From JAWKTV01 sp041398905 (GTDB lineage Bacteria > Planctomycetota > Planctomycetia > Planctomycetales > Planctomycetaceae), in NCBI GenBank assembly GCA_041398905.1, contig JAWKTV010000006.1:248001-312000 (forward strand): a DNA stretch of 64,000 bases, read 5' to 3'. Below are positions 28,714-37,585 of this stretch, in pieces. Within the stretch, counting starts at the first letter, position 1, and each line of letters starts with the position of its first letter. The notes beneath the pieces are model-generated. The model made no database searches, was not told the DNA's origin, and saw only the letters and a program-made list of their open reading frames with translations. Position numbers and translations under genes: made by a program.

Positions 28714-31700
28714 GTCGCCACCCGGGATCTGTTGTTAGGAGTCAACTTGATCTGTGACGCCGGGATCAACCCGCACGCGAACGCCAGCAGTTTGAGGGGG
28801 TGCAACGTGGGCGTGGACGTGCCTTGCTCCATCTGCAGTTTGCAACTGCTGCACTCGGCGAGCCCAATTTGCAGGTCGGGCTGCCGCATCCGATCGATGA
28901 GGTCCGCGCCGATCCGCATCGACATCGCGAAGTTCTTCTGCGTCAAGCCGTACGCCCCCGCCATGCCGCTGCAACCGAGTTCCAGCGGAACGAGTTCCAG
29001 GTTCGGAATCTTCTCCAAGAGTTCCAGCCAAGGCGACAGCCCCGCGAGCGCGCGGGTGTGACAAGGCGTATGATACGCGGCCGTGACGGGCAGTGACTTC
29101 GGTTGGAACCGCGGATGTTTGTCGATGCGACACTGTCGCAAGAACGCGCCGGCTTCATACGTCTGGCTTGCGATCGCTTCCAGGTCCGGATGCTCGACCA
29201 GCCACGGGTACTCCTGCTTAAGCGCGATGGCGGCGGCAGGTTCGGTACAGACGATCGGGTGACCTTCGCGGGCGAACGGGGCGAGCCGCCCGCACGTTCA
29301 CCAGCCGCCATTCCACGGGCCGCCTCAAGGTCCCCGCGGAGATCATCGCCATGCCCGAAGCCGTCTGTTCCGGCGGGACGTAAACGGGAATGCCGATCAA
29401 CTCCAGCAGACGAACGAACGACCACGCAAGCTGCGTGTCGTGATAGTTGGCGTAGTGATCGACGAAGTAGACGACAGTCCCCCGCGCGAGCGGTCCGCTA
29501 CGCACCGAATGGGTCTTCCCGACGCTGCCAAGAAACGTCCGCGAAGCGAACCGCGGGAGCTTGCGATCGCGAGCGATGCCGACAACCCGTTCCAGCAGCC
29601 ATCGCGCAGTACGACTGTTGAGCAGCCAATTGGACACCGGAGCGAGGATCTGCCCGAGGCGGCCAAACGAATGAGCGTGCGCTAGCGCCCAGTCACCGCG
29701 GCGCAACCCATTCGCCGCGACGTACCGCGACTTGGCCTCAATCGCGAGATGCGGAATATCAACATGAGACGGGCACTCGATCTGGCACTGCTTGCAGTTG
29801 AAGCAGTAATCCGCGACCCGTTTCATCTCCTCGCTCGCGGCGGCTCCACTGTCGAGGAATCCCGTCAAGACCATGCGGACCGCGTTCGCCTTCGCCCGGG
29901 GTGAGGCGGCCTCGTCGGGTTGTTCGCGAAACAGCGGACACATCCGCAACTGGGCATCATCGGTCCGGCAGACGCCGCAGCCATTGCACCGCAGCGCCTC
30001 GTCGGCCAATTGTTCGCGGCTCCAGACCAGTTGCAGCGGCACAAGCCCCTCCGCCTCGACAGCCCCTGTCGTCTCGGGGGAGACGACGGTCGCCGTGTCG
30101 TTCGAGTCCGTCGCGACCGCAGTGCGGGCCGGCAGCGCGCGGAAGTTCTGGATCGTCAAATGCGGATTGTCGGAAACGATCTTTCCCGGATTCAGCAGGT
30201 TGTGCGGATCGAAGATATCCTTCACTTCGCGGAACAGCCGGTACATCGGCCCGTATTGCGTGCGCAGGAAGCTGGTGCGAGACAGCCCGTCGCCATGCTC
30301 GCCGCTGATCGTTCCGCCGACCGAAAGCACAACGTCGTACAACTCCCGCGCGAGCGCTTCGATCTTCTGTGCGTCGGCCGAGGTGGGCAGCGGCAGGAAG
30401 GGTCGCAGGTGAATCTGCCCGGAAGCGGCGTGGGCGTACAGAGACGCGGTGACGCGATACTTCTGCATCAACTGCTGAGCGCGCCGCAGCGTCTCGCGAA
30501 GCATCGGGGGCGGCACGGCGATGTCCTCCACAAACGGCTGGGGGCGGGTCGCGCCGGTCAACCGAGTGAGGTTCGGGACCACCTTTCGGGGCAGTGACCA
30601 GAGGAAGTCAATCTCCTCCGGACGGTAGCCTTCCGCCGCGATCTGCATGCTCGCATCGGCCGCGCGGGCCGCATCGATCGTCAGGCGAATCCGCTGCCTC
30701 GCCTGCGCCTCGGTATACGCGGTCTGCTCGATGATCAGTGCCGCCTCGGCCGTCTGCGGGATGATTCGTTCGAACCGCGCGTCCGCGTCCCGTCCCAGCG
30801 AGAGGAGCCGGCGGTCGATCAGGTCACAGGCGCTTGGCTGCTGCTCGACGAGCCGCTGCACGCTGTCGAGCGCCACATCCATCCGGCCGAACAGCAACAG
30901 CGCGACGCCACGATGCGGAGGAATCGGGATCGTGTGCAGCGTCGCCGACGCGAACATGCCCAGCGTCCCTTCCGAACCGACCAGCAACCGCGGAACGTTG
31001 ACATGTTCGTCCGCCAGCAATCCCCGTAAGTGGTAGCCGGCACAGTTCCGGATCAGGCCGGGTTGCCGCTGCAATATCAGATCGCGATTCTCCTTGAGAA
31101 GATGCGCGAGCCGGCTGACGGCGATCCGTTGAAAGGTGAACGTGTCGGTGTCGCCCGGCCCGCCGCGATGCCGCGTCATCTCCAGTGACTCGTTGCCCCA
31201 CACGCAGCGGACACCGCCCGCATGCACCGTGTCGATATTCACCACATGGTCACGTGTCGAGCCGACGCGGATCGCGTGTGATCCTGCCGCATCCACACCG
31301 AGCATGCCCCCGATCGTGGTGACGGAAGCGTTCGACGGATCAGGCGGAAAGTACCGTCCCTGTTGACGCAGGCGGGCGTTGAGCGTGTCGAGCACAACTC
31401 CGGATTCGACTTCAACCGTCTCTTCACCAATCGATCGAATGTTCGTCAGATAGCGCGAGCAGTCGACGATCAATCCACCGCCCAGACCGCCGCCGGCAAG
31501 TCCAGTCCCTGCACCGCGCGGAACGAGCGCGAAATTGAACTCCTCCGCATATCGAGCGAGAACCTGCAAGTCTTCGACATGCCGGGGGAAGGCGACTCCC
31601 AGCGGGGCGATCTCGTACAGGCTGGCGTCGGTGGCGTACAGGGCCTGCGAAACACGATCGAACCGCAGGTCTCCCGCGAAGGAACCTGCCAAGTCTTCGG

Positions 31701-31800
31701 CGATGCGTTGCTGGCGTGCTTCCAAGGGCCGTGTGTTGCGAGATTGCCTGGCGAAGAAAGATGTCGTGGTGCCCCGTGTTGGCGAGCTGGTCGGTCTCAT
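28710..31800 (-). CDS. FAD-linked oxidase fused to Fe-S/CCG domain (glycolate/D-lactate dehydrogenase-like)
   Basis: A fusion of about 1,030 residues resembling YdiJ/GlcD-GlcF type dehydrogenases. The FAD_binding_4 domain is near residues 60-240 (VPRGAGTGLAGGGLGGGLIVD). The FAD-oxidase C domain follows (GGTISGEHGDGLSRTSFL, DPHNLLNPGKI). Two 4Fe-4S motifs follow (CNGCGVC with CPLF, and CFNCKQCQIECP), then the CCG half with YHTPCHTRAL and ELGCSGMAGAYGL. It likely oxidises a 2-hydroxyacid and passes electrons to the quinone pool. A frame change near 29290 joins the two C-terminal pieces. The start at 31800 is uncertain, because another frame is open just upstream. moaD overlaps the stop. Confidence 0.85.
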
Positions 31801-31895
31801 TCAATCAGTCAACCGCAGAGCGCCACATACGCGACTGCATGAACACCACCGTTCACGCTGTCGACCATTCACGCGAACCAAGTGGCACGTCGTCG

Positions 31896-32402
31896 TCAGT
31901 GAGACGGACTAGCGGGCGCGGCAGGTCCGGCGGGCGGCGAACCCCCGGTCTGTTCGGTTCGTAACCGCTCCTGCCGGTACCTCTCACCCAGTTCGTGATT
32001 GTACGCCCCGAAGTTCTCATCCGCAGTACCGACATGGTGCCGTGCCTGACAACGGTAGCAGACGAGCACATCCGGCATCACCCAGTACAAAACCATGTCG
32101 AGCAATCCGAAGCCGGCGAGAATGCCGAGCGCGATCGCAGGATAGTGATAGGCCCACGCAATGCTGCTGAAGATCGCTCCCGCCGCGACCATCAGCAGCC
32201 CCAGCGCCTGGGAAAAGTCCTTCTGACGCCAAAGGTCTTCGTTGCCACAGCCAAGGCAGCGGGCGGGCTGCTCGCCTTGCCAGGCTCCCGCAGGCAAGCT
32301 CTGAACATAATGGCACGCGGCGCAAGTAACTGATGTGTCCTCGCGCGCGACGGTCGTTCGTTGCAACTGATCGCAACGATGGCAGGGGTAGGTAAGTTGC
32401 AT
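31896..32402 (-). CDS. Zinc-ribbon membrane protein of unknown function
   Basis: A 168-residue protein with three cysteine knuckles before the membrane part (CHRC near residue 7, CAAC near 32, CLGC near 49) and one after it (CYRC near 115), which suggests two zinc ribbons facing the cytoplasm. Two TM helices lie between (LGLLMVAAGAIFSSIAWAY, IALGILAGFGLLDMVLYWV). The C-terminus is Pro/Ala/Ser-rich. The start MQLTYPCHRCDQ fits. It lies 96 bases upstream of the FAD/Fe-S dehydrogenase on the same strand, so cotranscription is possible. I do not recognise the family; a metal-dependent scaffold is only a guess. Confidence 0.7.
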   Translation of the reverse strand: MQLTYPCHRCDQLQRTTVAREDTSVTCAACHYVQSLPAGAWQGEQPARCLGCGNEDLWRQKDFSQALGLLMVAAGAIFSSIAWAYHYPAIALGILAGFGLLDMVLYWVMPDVLVCYRCQARHHVGTADENFGAYNHELGERYRQERLRTEQTGGSPPAGPAAPASPSH

Positions 32403-32543
32403 GTCGACATTCTAGCGAAGCAGCCGCGCGCCGCCGCTGGCCGGCCACCCGCCGCGATGAAGCTCCCGGAGTCGGGATCGAAGTTCGGCGATGGCATCAA
32501 CGCGGACATCTGGCCCGGAACACGAGCTGTCCTCGCCGGCTCT

Positions 32544-34085
32544 TTACTGGGCACCACTGTTCACCGCTTCATCGCGGTAGAACCAGTCGGGGAAGTCGTG
32601 CCCTGCGCCGCGGCCGCGGAGTCGCAGGTTCTGAATGCCGCCACGATCCGCGTTGAGCGGAATGTACATTCCACCCGTCTCCTCCAGCATCTCGAAGAGT
32701 TGCCGATTGAGCTGCTTGACCGTCTGCGCGTGCTGTTGGCTGTTGATCAGATTCGTGCGTTCGAGGGGGTCGTTCTGGAGATCGTACAGTTCGTCGGTGT
32801 CCCAGATGCCGAAGTAGTGGATGTACTTCCAGCGATCCGTGCGGACTGCGTGCATGGTTGGCGTCTGCGGGAAGTTGCGTTCCCAGTAGTACTCGTAGAG
32901 CAATGCGTCGCGCCATTCGACCTGCCGGCCCTGCAGGATCGGCAGGAAGCTGCGGCCGTGCATGTGTTTCGGTGTCCGCAGCCCGGCCGCCTCGAGTACC
33001 GTGGGGCCGATGTCGATGTTGGCGACGACCTTCTTGATGGTCTGGCCTCCCGGAAAGAGTTGCGGGCAGTGCGCGAGCATCGGCACCCGCATCGACGCTT
33101 CATAGGCATGACGCTTGTCGATCAGCCCGTGCTCGCCAAAACAGAAGCCGTTGTCGCCCATGTAGATCACCAGCGTGTCCTGCAGTTGACCGCGATCCTC
33201 CAACGTCTGCAGCACCCGACCGACGCTGTCGTCCACGGCCAGCAGCGTCTCGCAGTAATTCCGGTAGTACTCCGCGATGTCGAGCGAACTGTGATAGGGG
33301 AAGTCGACGCCGTGCCAACTGTTCCGTTGGTCCTGGACCCACCGCGGCTTGCTGGCGAAGTTCTCCGGGGTGTCGGCCATCGTCAGGGGTGGCACGACCA
33401 CGGCATCCTTGTAGCGGCCCTTATGTCGTTCGGCGGGGGTGAAGTTGGCATGGACGGCCTTGTGCGACAGATAAATGAAGAACGGCTGTTCGCGATCGAT
33501 GCCCTTCAGCCAGTCGAGGCAATAGTCGGTGATTTCGTCGGTAATGTACCCCTGCTGCGGCACCCGCTCGCCGTCGACGTTGATGCCCGACTTCACCGGC
33601 AGGTAACTCCCCTGACCGCGAAAGCTAACCCAACGGTCGAAACCGGGCCGTGGATCGTCCGACTCGCCGCCCATGTGCCACTTGCCAAAGAAACCCGTCT
33701 TGTAGCCCGCCTGCTGGAGGTACTGCGGAAAGAACACCGTCCCTTCCCGGACCGGGTTGTTGTTGTCGACCACGCGATGCTGATGGGCGTATTGACCGGT
33801 CAGAATGGAAGCCCGGCTCGGCGAGCACAGCGATGTCGTCACGTAGGCGGCCGTGAGGTTCGCCCCGCCGGCAGCAAGCCGGTCCATGTTGGGGGTCTCC
33901 AGAAACGGATGCCCCATGCAGCCCATCGCGTCAAAGCGATGGTCGTCGACCAGAATGAAGACGACGTTACGCGGCCGGGAACCCTCGATCGGTGCGAGTT
34001 CCAGTTGCGGCGGATCGGCGGCGATGGCGGAACCGGTACAACACATCAGCGAACAAAGCAGCATGATCGCAGTTCGATATCGCAT
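32544..34085 (-). CDS. Secreted sulfatase (formylglycine-dependent)
   Basis: A 513-residue sulfatase, probably removing sulfate from polysaccharides in the periplasm. It has a signal peptide (MRYRTAIMLLCSLMCCTGSA to AIAA). Metal-binding residues are in VVFILVDDHRFDAMG and MGDNGFCFGEHG. The C-x-P-S-R signature CSPSRASILTGQ holds Cys87, the residue converted to formylglycine. A second active-site segment is GKWHMGGES. ATG 34085 is chosen for the signal peptide, with GAGGAAAG a few bases upstream, while the frame is open far beyond it (to 34448). No sulfatase-modifying factor (FGE) is in this window. Another esterase and a Gfo/Idh gene lie within 4 kb. Confidence 0.92.
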   Translation of the reverse strand: MRYRTAIMLLCSLMCCTGSAIAADPPQLELAPIEGSRPRNVVFILVDDHRFDAMGCMGHPFLETPNMDRLAAGGANLTAAYVTTSLCSPSRASILTGQYAHQHRVVDNNNPVREGTVFFPQYLQQAGYKTGFFGKWHMGGESDDPRPGFDRWVSFRGQGSYLPVKSGINVDGERVPQQGYITDEITDYCLDWLKGIDREQPFFIYLSHKAVHANFTPAERHKGRYKDAVVVPPLTMADTPENFASKPRWVQDQRNSWHGVDFPYHSSLDIAEYYRNYCETLLAVDDSVGRVLQTLEDRGQLQDTLVIYMGDNGFCFGEHGLIDKRHAYEASMRVPMLAHCPQLFPGGQTIKKVVANIDIGPTVLEAAGLRTPKHMHGRSFLPILQGRQVEWRDALLYEYYWERNFPQTPTMHAVRTDRWKYIHYFGIWDTDELYDLQNDPLERTNLINSQQHAQTVKQLNRQLFEMLEETGGMYIPLNADRGGIQNLRLRGRGAGHDFPDWFYRDEAVNSGAQ

Positions 34086-34280
34086 CGGAAGGCTTTCCTC
34101 ATTCTCTGTTGACGTCTCAAGTGCCTGATCGGACGACGGGCGGCGCGCAAACACGTCGCACACCGCGAGTCGGTTGGAATCGAGGTTAGCCGATCTCCAA
34201 CACCGCCGCACTCCGATCCCCGGCTTGGTCCGCGTGGCACGCCGCCGCTGACTGGGCACGACGCACGGACATTGCCACGA

Positions 34281-34378
34281 CGTGATCACGCGACGGCATG
34301 GCGCGGTGCGTGGCACCATGAGCTGACCTACCGGTGATGGAGAGGTCTCTCTAAGATCGCAGCCGGAATCACGTGATT
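34281..34378. promoter_or_regulatory. Two related palindromes in a divergent promoter region
   Basis: CGTGATCACG at 34281-34290 and AATCACGTGATT at 34367-34378 are both perfect palindromes. They contain the same half-sites (ATCACG and CGTGAT) in opposite order. A GAGAG-GT-CTCTC element lies between them (34340-34351). They sit in the 377-base gap between the sulfatase (-) and the HD gene (+), which holds no other gene. A regulator site is plausible; none is known to me. Confidence 0.4.
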
Positions 34379-34462
34379 GAAATGGCCGTGTTGCCGTCTC
34401 GCCCCTTGGGGCCAATCCGCGTTGAATCAACATTGGCCCCTGGACCACACCGCCCTGACACG

Positions 34463-35866
34463 ATGTCCCGCGACTTCACCAACGAGAGCCTCTCGCACGA
34501 TCCGATTCACGGGTATATCGCCTTCACGTCGCGGCAAGGGCTGCCGGCGGACGAGGTCTCCGAGCAGGAGATCATTGACCATCCCTGGGTACAGCGGATG
34601 CGGCACATCCACCAGTTGCAGACCGCCTGGTGGGTCTTCCCCTCCGCGGAGCATATGCGGTTTCAGCATGTGCTGGGAGTGATGCACCTCGCAAGCCGCG
34701 CCGTCAGCCAGTGGTACGATTCACTCGCCGAGTGCTGCCCGAACGTCCCTTCAAAGGCTTACGTCGAAAGTCTCGCACGACTGGCCGGGCTGCTGCACGA
34801 TGTCGGACACGGGCCATTCGGACACTTCTTCGATGACCAGTACCTCGACCAGTACGGCATCACCCACGAGGACATCGGCGGAGCGATCATCGAACGGGAC
34901 CTCGGCGACCTGATCCAGGGCGTTCGTCGGAATCCGAACGGGAAGCTGCTGCCGCTGGAGCAACTCGACCCCCGACAGGTGTCGTGGCTCATTCGCCGCC
35001 CCAAAGGCGGTGTCGACGACGAGGGGCAGCCCGACTGGCTCAAGAGACTTCGCTCACTTTTTAGCGGCATCTACACCGTCGACAATATGGACTTCGTCCT
35101 CCGCGACGCCTACATGGCCGGCATCAACACCAAGGCGTTCGATGTCGAGCGGCTGCTGCACTACAGCTTTTTCACCAAGCGAGGACTCACCATACACGCG
35201 CGTGGTCTGCCGACGCTGCTGCACTTCATCGAAACCCGCGCGAACCTCTTCCGCACCGTCTACTTCCATCGCACCGTCCGGGCGCTCGATTTGTCGCTCG
35301 AAGAACTCTTCCCGGAAACGATGCCCCGGCTGTTCGATGGCAACCCGCTCGACAACCTGGCCGCCTACCGGCACCTGCACGAGTCTTCGCTGCTGGTGGA
35401 TGTGCAAAGGTGGGCCGATAGTGCCGATGCGGAACTCCGTGCCCTTGGCGAGCGCTGGCGGGCCGTCCTCAGTCGGGAGGCCGGCTGGAAGATGGCCGTC
35501 GAACGGACAATCAACTTCCACACCGCAGGTGCGGAAAGAATGTCGATTTTCTCCGAACCCGACCTGGTACTGACCCGCGTGCGAAAGCGGCTGCCGCGCG
35601 AGTTGCGGGACGTTCCACTGCAGATCGACGTGGCGAAGCACTACCACCGACCGAGTGGCCGCCTGCCCGCGGGTGGACAGAACTACCTGCTCGACCCCGC
35701 CCACGGCCAACCGCAGGAACTGAGTGACGACGAACTGTTCCGCGCCCTCCCGATGAGCTTCCTGATCTTCCGCATCTACTCGCAGGACCACACCCTCGAC
35801 TCCGCCCTGCACGCGGCCCTCACCAGCGTGCTGGGTGACGCCAGCGACGCGAAGACAAACATGTAA
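34463..35866 (+). CDS. HD-domain phosphohydrolase, SAMHD1/dGTPase-like
   Basis: A 467-residue metal-dependent phosphohydrolase. His69 (FQHVLGVMHLA), the HD pair His112-Asp113 and the following GHGPFGHFFDD mark the HD superfamily. The later Asp is in GIYTVDNMDFVLRDAYMAG. The overall order matches the SAMHD1-like/dNTP triphosphohydrolase COG1078 group, whose members cleave dNTPs. ATG 34463 begins MSRDFTNESLSHDPIHGYIA, the family start, and the upstream in-frame region is not conserved. Intact frame and normal length. It is divergent from the sulfatase across two palindromes and has no partner gene in the same operon. Nucleotide substrate cannot be read from sequence. Confidence 0.88.
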   Translation: MSRDFTNESLSHDPIHGYIAFTSRQGLPADEVSEQEIIDHPWVQRMRHIHQLQTAWWVFPSAEHMRFQHVLGVMHLASRAVSQWYDSLAECCPNVPSKAYVESLARLAGLLHDVGHGPFGHFFDDQYLDQYGITHEDIGGAIIERDLGDLIQGVRRNPNGKLLPLEQLDPRQVSWLIRRPKGGVDDEGQPDWLKRLRSLFSGIYTVDNMDFVLRDAYMAGINTKAFDVERLLHYSFFTKRGLTIHARGLPTLLHFIETRANLFRTVYFHRTVRALDLSLEELFPETMPRLFDGNPLDNLAAYRHLHESSLLVDVQRWADSADAELRALGERWRAVLSREAGWKMAVERTINFHTAGAERMSIFSEPDLVLTRVRKRLPRELRDVPLQIDVAKHYHRPSGRLPAGGQNYLLDPAHGQPQELSDDELFRALPMSFLIFRIYSQDHTLDSALHAALTSVLGDASDAKTNM

Positions 35867-36044
35867 GGCCGGCGGATCGCGTGCTGGTAGCATGTGACGA
35901 CTCCAACACAAAACGCCGTTCCGCTGCTCGCGTGACCGCTTGCACGGTGATTTGAGTTTCACTCGTCCGTCGACGCACCATCTCACGCCTGAGGTGGGAC
36001 TGCCGCCGGCCAACACCGACTCCCCGCCATCAAACGGTTATCAG

Positions 36045-37397
36045 ATGCCCCAGCCGAAGAATCGTGTCGCACGTCGTGAAGCGCTGAAACGCTGTGTCGC
36101 GATCGCCGCGCCGCTCGTCATCCCGGCATCCGCGCTTGGTCTCGACGATCGAGCACCGCCGAGCGAGCGAATTCGCCTCGGCATGATCGGCTGCGGGGGG
36201 AAGGGGATGGATCACCTACGGAGTTTCCTGAAGTATCAGGATGTCGAAATTGTGGCGGTGTGCGATGTCGATCGGCGACATCACCGCGACAGGCTCGACG
36301 GCAAGGGGCCGACGTTTGGACTCGAACCGGCCCTCGAAGCGGTCAAGGCCCGTGCGGTACAGCAGGCGAAAGGAGGCGGCGGCAGCAATTGCTTTGGGGC
36401 GGCGGACTATCGTGAGTTGTGTGGCCGCGGGGATGTCGACGCAGTGGTGGTGGCGACGCCGGATCACTGGCACGCCGAGTGCGACCTAGAAGCAATCAAG
36501 CAGGGGAAGGATGTTTACGCCGAGAAGCCTTTGACGCACTTTTTCGACGAAGGACGGGCCGTCGCCAATGCCGCGAAGGGGGCGGGCATCGTCTTTCAGA
36601 CCGGTTCACAGCAACGCTCGGAAGGGAACTTCCGCCGGGCCGCTGAACTGGTCCGCAACGGCGTGCTGGGAACGATCGAGCGCGTCGAGGTAGGACTGCC
36701 CGCCGGATACCTGATGGTGAACGGCGACTCATCACGGACGACGGTGCCGGCGACGCTCGACTACCAGCGCTGGACCGGTCCCGCACCGATGCTGCCGTAT
36801 CTGCAGCCGCGTGTCCACCGCTGGTGGCGCGGCCACTCCGCCTATGGCCGCGGCACGCTGATGGACTGGATCGGCCATCACAACGACATCGCCCACTGGG
36901 GGCTGGACATGGACACCAGCGGCCCAACTGAGGTCGCGGCGATCGATTGGACATGGCCCTCGACCGACATCTACGACACCCCGGTCGAGTTCACGGTCGA
37001 GTCGAAATACGCGAGCGGCACGACGGTCGTGATCTCTTCCCGCAACCCGCTGGGGACGAAGTTCATCGGCAGCGAAGGCTGGGTGTACGTCGACCGGGGA
37101 AAGCTCCAGGCGTCGAACATGGATTGGACCAGGCCGAGTTTCGATCCCGGTGACGTCACACTGCACCATTCCAACGATCACCGCCGCGACTGGCTCGATG
37201 CCATCAAGACGCGGGGTGCGACGATCTGTCCCGCCGAGACCGGTCACCGCTCCATCACGCCGGGGCATCTGGCTTTCGTTTCGCAGGCGTTGGGGCGGCC
37301 AGTCCGTTGGAATCCCGAGGAGGAGACCTTCCGCGACGACGCCGAGGCGACGACGTTATTGCGGCACCGCTACCGGGAGGGCTGGGAGCGCGGCTGA
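36045..37397 (+). CDS. Gfo/Idh/MocA oxidoreductase with twin-arginine leader
   Basis: A 450-residue NAD(P)-dependent oxidoreductase, probably exported. The N-terminus has RREALKRCVAIAAPLVIPAS, a Tat-type leader. The Rossmann motif is IRLGMIGCGGKGMDHL, the Asp of VAVCDVDRRH binds the cofactor, and AEKPLTHFFDEG is the conserved active-site Lys motif. The C-terminal domain has DWIGHHNDIAHWGLDMD. Relatives in planctomycetes act in the periplasm on sugars or sugar acids. The start is ATG 36045 because the Tat leader begins there. Intact. It follows the HD gene by 178 bases on the same strand and precedes a convergent low-GC region. Confidence 0.9.
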   Translation: MPQPKNRVARREALKRCVAIAAPLVIPASALGLDDRAPPSERIRLGMIGCGGKGMDHLRSFLKYQDVEIVAVCDVDRRHHRDRLDGKGPTFGLEPALEAVKARAVQQAKGGGGSNCFGAADYRELCGRGDVDAVVVATPDHWHAECDLEAIKQGKDVYAEKPLTHFFDEGRAVANAAKGAGIVFQTGSQQRSEGNFRRAAELVRNGVLGTIERVEVGLPAGYLMVNGDSSRTTVPATLDYQRWTGPAPMLPYLQPRVHRWWRGHSAYGRGTLMDWIGHHNDIAHWGLDMDTSGPTEVAAIDWTWPSTDIYDTPVEFTVESKYASGTTVVISSRNPLGTKFIGSEGWVYVDRGKLQASNMDWTRPSFDPGDVTLHHSNDHRRDWLDAIKTRGATICPAETGHRSITPGHLAFVSQALGRPVRWNPEEETFRDDAEATTLLRHRYREGWERG

Positions 37398-37585
37398 GAG
37401 CAGAGGGGCGAAAGCCGTTCAGATACGGCTCACGGAGCCGACGCGTTCGGAGGAGTCGCGGGGGGGCCTCGAAAAACTCCTCCTCATCCTCCGAGGAACA
37501 CAACGACACCCGCGAAAATGTGGGTAACGTTGAGGCAGGAGCCTGACCTACGGAACTGGCCGGGCCACACCGCGGAAACTGTTCC

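Noticed and set aside
32544..34448. Sulfatase start at 34448
   Set aside because: The frame is open to 34448, but the extra 121 residues have no motif and place the signal peptide internally. ATG 34085 has a ribosome site and an N-terminal signal peptide.
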